5,550 nucleotides of DNA, from contig DYON01000113.1 in NCBI GenBank assembly GCA_020720525.1, positions 1 through 5,550 of the forward strand, written 5' to 3'. The notes under the pieces were generated by a model, which searched no databases, was not told the origin of the DNA, and saw only the letters and a program-made list of their open reading frames with translations. The position numbers were made by a program, and so were the translations under genes. Positions 1-5,550 of the stretch are shown here, piece after piece. How positions within the stretch are numbered: the first letter of the stretch is position 1; every line of letters starts with the position of its first letter. The DNA comes from Acetofilamentum sp. (GTDB taxonomy: Bacteria > Bacteroidota > Bacteroidia > Bacteroidales > DTU049).

Positions 1-33
1 CGGTCGGGAATTGCATCTGAAAACTGACTACAT

Positions 34-64
34 ATTATAGTCGTTGCAATGCAACGCCTCTACA
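34..64. repeat. Eroded short palindrome, GTTGCA-core variant
   Basis: The centre is a perfect stem: CGTTGCA (42-48), a single A at 49, then TGCAACG (50-56). The right side continues with CCTCTACA (57-64). The matching left extension (expected TGTAGAGGC at 34-42) agrees at only about 5 of 9 positions, so the outer left arm has decayed. It shares its right end, CTCTACA, with the element at 82-106 and resembles the intact 30-bp palindrome at 3757-3786 in architecture, although the core differs. It lies in the non-coding stretch after purF. It could fold in RNA as a stem but has no T-tract on either side, so a terminator role is uncertain. Placing it in a mobile or REP-like repeat family is inference from resemblance within this window. 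Confidence 0.6.
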
Positions 65-81
65 TTGTCTTCTCCTTCACA

Positions 82-106
82 AGACGCAATAAATTGCGTC
101 TCTACA
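82..106. repeat. Short palindrome, GACGCAAT-core variant, left end eroded
   Basis: Arms AGACGCAAT (82-90) and ATTGCGTCT (93-101) are exact reverse complements separated by AA. The right side extends to CTACA (102-106), whereas the complementary TGTAG expected just left of the stem is not present. The core GACGCAAT/ATTGCGTC is the same as in the perfect palindrome at 3757-3786, so the two are probably copies of one repeat. It sits about 57 bp beyond the purF stop codon and could form a hairpin at the 3' end of that transcript, but no T-run follows on the minus strand. Confidence 0.75.
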
Positions 107-113
107 CTGGCTC

Positions 114-137
114 CTGAATACTGAATACTGACAACTG
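114..137. repeat. Short CTGA-rich direct repeat
   Basis: CTGAATA occurs twice in tandem (114-120 and 121-127), followed by CTGACAACTGA (128-138) and, slightly later, CCTGACCACT. A related CTGAAAACTGA lies at 17-27, on the far side of the two palindromes. This is simple-sequence, non-coding spacer with no stop-free reading frame of interest. It may be slippage-generated. I assign no function. Confidence 0.4.
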
Positions 138-158
138 ATTCCTGACCACTCACCACTC

Positions 159-2057
159 TCAATAGGCTCTCTCGTTTCGTCCTTCAACGAAATTAATGAA
201 CGACTGAGTTACAACCTTGTTGCCTCCAGGTGTAGGATAATCGCCGGTAAAATACCAATCGCCTGTGTTGTTCGGAAGCGCAAGATGCAAATTTTCAATA
301 CTTTGAAAAATAACTGAAACGCTCGCTCTTGTTCCTTCGGGAGTTACCATTTCTGCAATTTTGTCCGAAATAATGGTTGGCGAAAATGGCTTGTAAATTT
401 TCTTCACGTGATTGACCATTTGCTCAGCTGGCATATTGATTTGTTCTTTGCAAAGTCGGTAAACTTCGTCGATAATATTAGTTTGCTTGGTTTCGTGCAA
501 CAATTCGATAGCTGCCTTAAATGCAATGAAATCGGCAAGTTTTGCCATGTCGATTCCATAACAATCGGGATATCTGATTTGTGGTGCCGACGAAGCTATC
601 ACAATGCTTTTGGGTTCGAGCCGGTCGAGCATTTTCACAATACTTTGTTTCAAGGTTGTACCTCGAACAATCGAATCGTCAATAACAACCAAATTATCGA
701 TGCCCGATTTCACTATTCCGTAAGTAACGTCGTAGATATGGGTTACCAGCTCATCTCGTTCTTTGTCCGTGGTAATAAAAGTGCGGTGCTTCATGTCTTT
801 TACCGCAACGGTTTCGGCTCGCGGATGCAATGCCAAAATTTGGTCGATTGCCTCTGGTGTTGGATTGGAAAGCGACATGATTTTTTCGCGTTTCACCTTG
901 TCGGTGAAATCGAGCAGCGAAGCATACAATCCCATAAACGCAACAATAGCGGTATTGGGAATGTACGAAAAAACCGAATTTTCAATATCGTTGTCAATAG
1001 CCTCAAGAACCTGTGGTACAAGTAAGCGACCAAGTTTTTTGCGCTCGCGATAAATTTGGCTGTCGGTTCCACGCGAAAAATAGATGTGTTCAAACGAGCA
1101 ATAATGTTCTTCTTTGGGCTCAAGTATTTTTTCAAGCGACCATGTTCCGTCTTTTTTCACAATCAATGCATGCCCAGGAGGGATTTCAGCAATTTTTTCA
1201 ACCGAAATATTGAAAGCAGTTTGAATAACCGGTCGCTCGGAAGTGGCAACCACAATATCGTCGTCGGCATAATAAAATGCAGGGCGAATTCCCGATGGGT
1301 CGCGCAGAATAAAGCTGTCGCCATGACCAATCATTCCGGCAAGCACATATCCGCCATCCCAAATGGCAGCAGCTTTTCGAAGAACTTCTTTCACATCGAT
1401 TTCGTTGGCAATATGTTTGGAAATTTCAACCCTCGAAAGTCCTTCGACTTTGTATTTTTGATAAAGTTTGTCGTTTTCTTCGTCGAGATAGTAGCCAATT
1501 TGTTCCAAAATGGTAATGGTGTCGCTGGTTTCAACTGGGTGCTGACCCATTTGAATGAGCTTGTTGAACAACGCTTCCGAATTGGTCAGATTGAAATTTC
1601 CGGCCAAAATGAGGTTGCGCGTTTTCCAATTGTTGTAGCGAATATGCGGATGAACTGCTTTTATCTCATTCTTCCCAAAAGTACCATATCGAAGGTGCCC
1701 AAGAAAAACTTCACCCGTGAAAGGAGTGTTTTCTTTTAAATATCCCAAATCGAAATAGCGAGGTGACGCAGCATTTTTCAAATCTTTAATTGGCGAAAAA
1801 GCATTGTTGAAAATATCAATAATGGGTGTTGAGGAATTACTTCGTTGCCTATCGATATACGGTTTTCCGGGAGGCATATCGAGCTTCACCGAAGCCAAAC
1901 CGGCGCCGTCTTGCCCCCGATTGTGCTGTTTTTCCATCAACAGGTACATTTTCTGCAGTCCGAAAACTGGATTGCCATGTTTCGAAAGGTAATGTTCCGC
2001 TGGCTTGCGGAGTCGCAGGAAAGCAATCCCGCATTCATGCTTAATAGCATCGCTCAT
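159..2057 (-). CDS. purF: Amidophosphoribosyltransferase, long Bacteroidota form
   Basis: The family transfers ammonia from glutamine to PRPP to make 5-phosphoribosylamine, the first committed step of de novo purine synthesis, in the cytoplasm. The 632-residue protein has an N-terminal class II glutamine amidotransferase domain and a C-terminal phosphoribosyltransferase domain. Visible motifs are: Cys9 (HECGIA, the nucleophile after removal of a short propeptide), HNRGQDGAGLAS (45-56), GHLRYGTFG (120-128, Arg123), the AGNFNLTN loop (152-159), TSD (177-179), RDPSGIRPA (252-260) and the PRPP loop VVIDDSIVRGTT (457-468), followed by SSAPQIRYPDCYGIDM. It is over 100 residues longer than the ~505-residue E. 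coli enzyme. One insertion lies between residues about 57 and 115, a second lies in the transferase domain before DMKHRTFI, and the C-terminus is extended. The loop that is usually NG in HNGNL reads NF here. Start: the ATG is 8 codons before Cys, as expected, with a promoter just upstream. It could be a long paralogue beside a standard-length PurF elsewhere in the genome. Confidence 0.93.
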   Translation of the reverse strand: MSDAIKHECGIAFLRLRKPAEHYLSKHGNPVFGLQKMYLLMEKQHNRGQDGAGLASVKLDMPPGKPYIDRQRSNSSTPIIDIFNNAFSPIKDLKNAASPRYFDLGYLKENTPFTGEVFLGHLRYGTFGKNEIKAVHPHIRYNNWKTRNLILAGNFNLTNSEALFNKLIQMGQHPVETSDTITILEQIGYYLDEENDKLYQKYKVEGLSRVEISKHIANEIDVKEVLRKAAAIWDGGYVLAGMIGHGDSFILRDPSGIRPAFYYADDDIVVATSERPVIQTAFNISVEKIAEIPPGHALIVKKDGTWSLEKILEPKEEHYCSFEHIYFSRGTDSQIYRERKKLGRLLVPQVLEAIDNDIENSVFSYIPNTAIVAFMGLYASLLDFTDKVKREKIMSLSNPTPEAIDQILALHPRAETVAVKDMKHRTFITTDKERDELVTHIYDVTYGIVKSGIDNLVVIDDSIVRGTTLKQSIVKMLDRLEPKSIVIASSAPQIRYPDCYGIDMAKLADFIAFKAAIELLHETKQTNIIDEVYRLCKEQINMPAEQMVNHVKKIYKPFSPTIISDKIAEMVTPEGTRASVSVIFQSIENLHLALPNNTGDWYFTGDYPTPGGNKVVTQSFINFVEGRNERAY

Positions 2058-2076
2058 AGCTGCTTTGTGTTTGCAG

Positions 2077-2107
2077 CAAAATTACTCAATTTTGGGAGAT
2101 TGTCGAA
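2077..2107 (-). promoter_or_regulatory. Probable purF promoter, Bacteroidota type
   Basis: On the minus strand, TAATTTTG (2084 down to 2077) matches the Bacteroidota -7 element TAnnTTTG exactly. About 20 nt upstream the sequence reads TTC (2107-2105), only a partial match to the usual TTG at -33. The element ends 19 bp before the purF ATG (2057), which would give a leader of roughly 10-15 nt. No Shine-Dalgarno sequence is seen in that space, which is normal for this phylum. I see no riboswitch-sized leader, since the transcript would begin too close to the start codon. Confidence 0.6.
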
Positions 2108-2226
2108 GAAGGTTTTACTACATTTAATTTTTACCTCACTACAAAAAACAGCATTCTTAATGTATGAAACAATATCAGAAATAATTTCGAAAACACATTT
2201 AAAAAGGAAGCAATTGCACCTGAATG

Positions 2227-2257
2227 TTGAACGTATCGAAACAAAATTCTACCTTTG
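2227..2257 (+). promoter_or_regulatory. cysS promoter, Bacteroidota type
   Basis: TTG at 2227-2229, 20 intervening bases, then TACCTTTG at 2250-2257. This matches the Bacteroidota consensus TTG-N19-21-TAnnTTTG at all fixed positions. Transcription would start around 2262-2266, about 10 nt before the ATG at 2275. The position rules out the in-frame upstream ATG at 2224 as the translation start, because that codon lies before the promoter. No Shine-Dalgarno sequence is apparent before 2275. Confidence 0.8.
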
Positions 2258-2274
2258 TATTCAGAATTTTAACG

Positions 2275-3750
2275 ATGGAACATCAGCTGAAAGTATTTAA
2301 CTCGCTAACGCGAAAAAAAGAGGATTTTATTCCCATCAACCCTCCTTTTGCGGGAATGTATGTTTGCGGTCCAACGGTTTATGGCGACCCACACCTAGGT
2401 CATGCCCGCCCAGCAATCACATTCGACATTGTGTATCGCTACCTACTGTATTTGGGCTATAAAGTTCGCTATGTTCGCAATATCACCGATGTGGGTCACC
2501 TCGAAAACGATGCCGATCAGGGCGAAGACAAAATTGCTCAGAAAGCTCGTCTCGAAAAGCTCGAACCGATGGAAGTAGCGCAGTTCTACACCAATCGCTA
2601 CCACAAATACATGGATATGCTCAATGTGCTCAATCCCTCCATTGAACCACATGCTTCGGGGCATATTTTAGAACAAATAGAAATGGTACAAAAAATTCTC
2701 GATAAAGGAATGGCCTACGAATCGGAAGGTTCGGTCTATTTCGATGTGGAGAAATACAACAAATCGAACAATTACGGAATTCTTTCAGGTCGCAATGTGG
2801 AAGAAATGATAGCCAACACGCGCGAGCTCGACGGACAAAGCGATAAACACAACTCGTTCGATTTCGCCATTTGGAAAAAAGCATCTCCGTCGCATATTAT
2901 GCGGTGGAACTCGCCTTGGAGCGAAGGATTCCCGGGTTGGCATCTCGAATGTTCGGTCATGAGTGCCAAATACTTAGGCGAAACTTTCGATATTCACGGC
3001 GGTGGAATGGATTTGCTGTTTCCGCACCACGAATCCGAAATTGCTCAATCGGTTGCAGCAAATGGAAAACAGCCGGTGAAATATTGGCTGCACAACAATA
3101 TGATTACCATTAACGGTCAGAAAATGGGCAAATCGTTGGGCAATTTTATCACCCTCGAAGAGTTTATCAATGGTAGCCACGAATCGCTCGAACAAGCCTA
3201 TTCGCCCATGACCATTCGCTTTTTCATACTGCAAGCGCATTATCGAGGAACAGTCGATTTCTCGAACAGCGCACTCCAAGCTTCGGGAAAAGCATACGAG
3301 CGTTTGATGAAAGCTTTTGCACGCCTCGAAGGTATTGCTGTGGGCGAATCATCCAATTTCGATGTTGCAGAACTCGAAAAAGATTGCCACGCCGCTATGG
3401 ACGATGATTTCAACACTCCAATGGTAATTGCCAGACTTTTCGATGCAGTAAAATTCATCAATTCCGTGGCCGAAAAGCAGATTTCAATGTCGATTGAGCA
3501 AAAAACTGCGTTGCAGAAAATCCGGAAAAACTTCATCGACGAAATTCTTGGTATTAAACAAGAATCGCAAAACGAAACTGCAGGAGCTGGTCTCGACGAG
3601 GAATTGATGAAACTCATTATTGAATTGCGGCTTAAAATGCGCCAAGAAAAGAATTTTGCCATGTCCGATTTTATTCGCGACGAACTTAAAAATACAGGGA
3701 TTGAACTCAAAGACACCAAAGAAGGAACAGATTGGTCGAAAACAAATTAA
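2275..3750 (+). CDS. cysS: Cysteinyl-tRNA synthetase
   Basis: This class I aminoacyl-tRNA synthetase charges tRNA-Cys with cysteine in the cytoplasm. From the ATG at 2275 it has 491 residues, slightly longer than the 461 of E. coli. The Rossmann-fold signature is HLGH (40-43, the HIGH motif). The zinc site that selects cysteine is complete: Cys31 (YVCGPTVYGDPH), Cys226 (GWHLECSVMS), His251 and Glu255 (FPHHESEIAQS), with the same spacing as the E. coli ligands. The signature HGGGMDLLFPHHE is intact. The second catalytic loop is KMGKS (283-287) rather than KMSKS, a variant I associate with this phylum. A helical DALR-type anticodon-side domain follows, ending in a lysine-rich tail. An in-frame ATG at 2224 would add 17 residues, but it precedes the promoter, and the family begins near KVFNSLTRKKEDF, so 2275 is preferred. 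It is divergent from purF and possibly co-transcribed with the cyclase gene 48 bp downstream. Confidence 0.97.
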   Translation: MEHQLKVFNSLTRKKEDFIPINPPFAGMYVCGPTVYGDPHLGHARPAITFDIVYRYLLYLGYKVRYVRNITDVGHLENDADQGEDKIAQKARLEKLEPMEVAQFYTNRYHKYMDMLNVLNPSIEPHASGHILEQIEMVQKILDKGMAYESEGSVYFDVEKYNKSNNYGILSGRNVEEMIANTRELDGQSDKHNSFDFAIWKKASPSHIMRWNSPWSEGFPGWHLECSVMSAKYLGETFDIHGGGMDLLFPHHESEIAQSVAANGKQPVKYWLHNNMITINGQKMGKSLGNFITLEEFINGSHESLEQAYSPMTIRFFILQAHYRGTVDFSNSALQASGKAYERLMKAFARLEGIAVGESSNFDVAELEKDCHAAMDDDFNTPMVIARLFDAVKFINSVAEKQISMSIEQKTALQKIRKNFIDEILGIKQESQNETAGAGLDEELMKLIIELRLKMRQEKNFAMSDFIRDELKNTGIELKDTKEGTDWSKTN

Positions 3751-3756
3751 TTTACC

Positions 3757-3786
3757 TGTAGCGACGCAATTAATTGCGTCGCTACA
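3757..3786. repeat. Perfect 30-bp palindrome between cysS and cyclase gene
   Basis: TGTAGCGACGCAATT (3757-3771) is followed at once by its exact reverse complement, AATTGCGTCGCTACA (3772-3786), with no spacer. It starts 6 bp after the cysS stop and ends 12 bp before the cyclase ATG. In RNA it would fold into a long stem, with a few central A/U bases forming the loop. The right side is followed by ATATTTTG, not a clean T-run, so it is at best a weak intrinsic terminator. It could equally act as a 3'-end stabiliser or an attenuator. The core GACGCAAT recurs at 82-101, so it is probably one member of a dispersed repeat family and not a gene-specific operator. No transposase is present in the window. 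Confidence 0.9.
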
Positions 3787-3798
3787 ATATTTTGTGAT

Positions 3799-4794
3799 AT
3801 GAAAACAAACATTCTGATTTTCGCACTTGCTGCCATCGTTTTATCATCGTGCGGAAGCAGCGATAAGAAAAAAAACAGCGACAACGATACCACCGCAGTA
3901 CAAAACGTTGTGGTTCCCGAATTCAATTCGGACAGTGCACATGCATACGTAGCAAAACAAGTAGCATTTGGCTCTCGGGTTCCAGGAAGCAGTATGCAGA
4001 TTGTATGCCGCGATTGGTTGGTTTCGGAATTGAAGCGACATGGTGCAGAAGTTTTTGTTCAGGAAGCTTCGGTTCGAGCTTACAACAACACCATTCTTCC
4101 TTGCTATAATATTATTGGCAGCATCAATCCCGATGCAAAATCGCGCATTATGCTTTCGGCGCACTGGGATTCGCGGCCGTATGCCGATTGGGATTCCGAT
4201 CCAGCCAATCACAGCAAACCCATTCCTGCTGCCAACGATGGTGCTTCTGGTGTTGGAATTTTGCTCGAAATTGCTCGTGTGCTTGGCGAACATACACCCT
4301 CAATTGGAGTTGATATCTTTTTTTGGGATGTAGAAGATTATGGCGAACCCAAAGACAATCAGGGGCAGGAAAAAGAAGACACTTGGGGACTTGGCTCGCA
4401 GTATTGGAGCAAAAACCCTCATAAAGTAGGTTATAATGTGCGATATGGCATTTTGCTCGATATGACTGGAGCTACCAATGCTACTTTTTATCAAGAAGGA
4501 TTTTCGATGCGCTTTGCTCCTGGGATTATGCGTAAGGTGTGGGATCATGCACATGCTCTTGGTTATGAAAAATATTTTCTCAACGAAGAAGCAAATCCAA
4601 TAATGGACGACCATTACTATGTGAATAAATATGCCAATATCCCCACCATCGATATTATTCACCAAGACAAAAATTCAGAAACGGGCTTCTATCCATCGTG
4701 GCATACAATGCAAGACGATATTGACAAAATCGACAAAGCCACCCTAAAAGTTGTTGGTCAAACTTTGCTGCGAACAATTTTTTACGAGAAGTAA
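3799..4794 (+). CDS. Glutaminyl-peptide cyclotransferase-like lipoprotein, M28 fold
   Basis: Proteins of this family are zinc enzymes that convert N-terminal glutamine of peptides to pyroglutamate; the same fold includes M28 aminopeptidases. The 331-residue protein starts with a lipoprotein signal (hydrophobic residues 4-15, lipobox LSSC, lipidated Cys18), so it should be membrane-anchored on the periplasmic side. A polar linker (19-35) follows. Catalytic-domain motifs are SAHWDSRP (120-127), AANDGASG (144-151, candidate zinc ligand Asp147), FFWDVEDYG (174-182, Glu179 as general base and Asp180 as zinc ligand by analogy), LLDMTGATNATF (219-230, closely like human cyclase LLDLIGAPNPTF), MDDH (269-272) and SWHTMQDD (300-307, zinc ligand His302). 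The LLD and WHTM blocks favour cyclase over a plain aminopeptidase. GSSDKKKNS after Cys18 is not an obvious acidic surface-export signal. The gene follows cysS by 48 bp with no good promoter of its own, so co-transcription is possible. Ligand numbers are inferred by motif comparison only. Confidence 0.88.
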   Translation: MKTNILIFALAAIVLSSCGSSDKKKNSDNDTTAVQNVVVPEFNSDSAHAYVAKQVAFGSRVPGSSMQIVCRDWLVSELKRHGAEVFVQEASVRAYNNTILPCYNIIGSINPDAKSRIMLSAHWDSRPYADWDSDPANHSKPIPAANDGASGVGILLEIARVLGEHTPSIGVDIFFWDVEDYGEPKDNQGQEKEDTWGLGSQYWSKNPHKVGYNVRYGILLDMTGATNATFYQEGFSMRFAPGIMRKVWDHAHALGYEKYFLNEEANPIMDDHYYVNKYANIPTIDIIHQDKNSETGFYPSWHTMQDDIDKIDKATLKVVGQTLLRTIFYEK

Positions 4795-4821
4795 GAGAAC
4801 TCCATTCCAGATTATCTCAGC

Positions 4822-4853
4822 ATATTTAAAGATGCTTTGTAAGCATCAAATAT
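4822..4853 (+). terminator. Imperfect hairpin after cyclase gene, possible terminator
   Basis: ATATTT (4822-4827), AAA bulge (4828-4830), GATGCTT (4831-4837), TGT loop, AAGCATC (4841-4847) and AAATAT (4848-4853). The two paired blocks form a 13-bp stem with a three-base bulge. It begins 28 bp after the cyclase stop codon, a sensible place for transcript termination or 3'-end protection. No U-tract follows (TCAGCAAG), so a classic intrinsic terminator is not shown. The flanking sequence from 4795 to 5002 is AT-rich and contains no gene I can support. Confidence 0.45.
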
Positions 4854-5002
4854 TCAGCAAGACATCCACTGATTTTGTTAATTATTCATCTTTTAGCTTA
4901 TGATTTCTCACTCCAATGTGTTAAATATTGATATTTAATTATTTTTATTCCTATTTCTATGATGAATTTCTGGGATGGTTAGTTTTATTTGAATTAACAA
5001 TT

Positions 5003-5403
5003 ATGGCTTTAATAGAAGGCGAAATTAAAGGAAACAGCGCATTTAATCTGTTGGTTCCAGTGCGTTGGGAGTTTGCCGATTTTGGCAACGATGCCATTCA
5101 GGTTTACAACATGATGGGGACTTATATGGCAAGTCTTAAAAAAAGATGGTCTGAATATGACCGAGCAAGACGAGGCTGTGTTGATTGCGTCGATGTCGGA
5201 AAAATACAAAGGTACTCCGGTTGAGCGAGTCGAATTCAAAGGTCTCAATTGGTTCAAAACCACTTTCAATGCATCTGGTTTTCATCAAAGCTTGTTTACT
5301 GCCATTTAAAGATGGTCAGAAAATTTCAATTCAACTTGCTGCTCCCGATCACGAAACCAACGAAATTATTCAGGCTGTTTTCGATTCGGTAGAGATTCTT
5401 TAA
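5003..5403 (+). pseudogene. Small hypothetical protein gene broken by two frameshifts
   Basis: Three consecutive stretches, each in a different frame, join into one plausible protein of about 133 residues. The first runs from ATG 5003 (MALIEGEIKG) to SLKK at the A7 run 5138-5144. The second, starting at 5145, reads DGLNMTEQDEAV through SMSEKYKGTPVERVEF and NWFKTTFNASGFHQSLF, then hits a stop at 5307. The third, from 5299, reads LPFKDGQKISIQLAAPDH to the final VFDSVEIL and the stop at 5401-5403. Each junction needs one base skipped. The chain (charged helix, GLNWFKTTF strand, then FKDGQKISIQLAAPD and a closing hydrophobic strand) vaguely recalls PsbP/Mog1-fold single-domain proteins; this is tentative and I do not assign a function. 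No signal peptide is seen after 5003. An upstream in-frame TTG at 4928 gives an unconvincing Phe/Tyr-rich extension. Either the gene is decaying or the sequence has indel errors. Confidence 0.65.
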
Positions 5404-5541
5404 TCGCAAAAAATAACGCGAAATTAAATTATCTTCAAGGCTCAAAAAAGGGTGTCTGCATCAACTGCGACCTTCAATTTCAATAATTGTTGAAAGCATC
5501 GTGTGGTATATTCATCATAATAGACACATTGTTCCTTAGTA
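5404..5541. other. Non-coding tail, nothing recognised
   Basis: This stretch is AT-rich, with stops in all frames on both strands and no ORF worth reporting. It contains a weak inverted repeat, TTCAA (5473-5477) and TTGAA (5489-5493), which is within what AT-rich sequence gives by chance. No promoter of the TAnnTTTG type was found on either strand. Confidence 0.5.
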
Positions 5542-5550
5542 AGACGCGAT
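5542..5550. repeat. Possible left half of another dispersed palindrome, cut by window edge
   Basis: The last nine bases are AGACGCGAT. They differ at one position from the left arm AGACGCAAT of the palindrome at 82-101. If the sequence beyond the window continues with ATCGCGTCT, this is a further copy. With only half visible, it cannot be confirmed here. Confidence 0.3.

Noticed and set aside
1..158. CRISPR-like array from the repeated palindromic units
   Set aside because: Only two non-identical units with unequal spacing, each a hairpin with a decayed arm, and no cas gene nearby.
1056..1739. Plus-strand open frame of 227 codons opposite purF
   Set aside because: It lies wholly antisense to a gene with clear PurF motifs, its translation is Phe/Asn-rich without recognisable domains, and no promoter or family signature supports it.
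2224..2274. Longer cysS start at ATG 2224
   Set aside because: The codon lies upstream of a near-perfect promoter (2227-2257), and the extra 17 residues are not family-like.
3120..3140. KMGKS in place of KMSKS in CysRS as a defect
   Set aside because: The two lysines are kept and the KMGKS form is, to my knowledge, common in Bacteroidota CysRS. All zinc ligands are intact, so the enzyme is expected to be active.
3788..3796. Promoter-like TATTTTG just before the cyclase gene
   Set aside because: It is one base short of TAnnTTTG and would place the transcription start at or beyond the ATG at 3799.
5009..5269. Minus-strand open frame of 86 codons
   Set aside because: It is antisense to the frameshifted gene, whose plus-strand translation is much more protein-like. 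It has no motif.
5185..5280. Upstream part of the 72-codon plus-strand frame ending at 5403
   Set aside because: Only the part from about 5299 looks like genuine protein. Before that, the neighbouring frame carries the coherent sequence, so this is a shadow.
5451..5527. GTGTCT (5451-5456) and AGACAC (5522-5527) as terminal inverted repeats of a tiny mobile element
   Set aside because: Six-base arms 65 bp apart are expected by chance, with no target duplication or matching copy elsewhere in the window.

Overview
The window most likely comes from a member of the Bacteroidota. Three things point there: protein features typical of the phylum (a long ~630-residue PurF-type amidotransferase, a KMGKS-type cysteinyl-tRNA synthetase, and a lipoprotein of the glutaminyl cyclase/M28 family), start regions without Shine-Dalgarno sequences, and promoter elements of the Bacteroidota type (TTG, about 20 nt, TAnnTTTG). 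I cannot name genus or species from the sequence alone.

Layout. Positions 1-158 are non-coding sequence downstream of the first gene. They carry two small, partly eroded palindromes that share the right-hand end CTCTACA, followed by a short CTGAATA-type repeat. Positions 159-2057 (minus strand) encode a long amidophosphoribosyltransferase (purF). A 217-bp divergent intergenic region (2058-2274) carries a promoter for each side. Positions 2275-3750 (plus strand) encode cysteinyl-tRNA synthetase (cysS). A 48-bp gap follows, largely filled by a perfect 30-bp palindrome (3757-3786). Positions 3799-4794 (plus strand) encode a lipoprotein of the type II glutaminyl cyclase family. Positions 4795-5002 hold no gene that I can support, but do hold an imperfect hairpin (4822-4853). 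Positions 5003-5403 (plus strand) hold a small protein gene read in three successive frames, so apparently a pseudogene or a sequence with errors. Positions 5404-5550 show no gene; the last nine bases may be the left half of another palindrome of the dispersed family.

How the genes relate. purF (purine synthesis) and cysS (translation) are housekeeping genes transcribed in opposite directions. cysS and the cyclase gene are co-directional and close, and no good separate promoter is visible for the cyclase, so they may share a transcript, with the palindrome forming a strong RNA hairpin between them. The functional link, if any, is not metabolic. Cyclase in this phylum is thought to cap exported proteins whose signal peptidase I cleavage leaves an N-terminal glutamine.

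I found no CRISPR array, transposase, phage gene, toxin-antitoxin pair, tRNA or rRNA. The most notable items are the dispersed palindrome family, especially the perfect copy just upstream of the cyclase start, and the doubly frameshifted gene near the end. I do not see evidence of a wholly new system.
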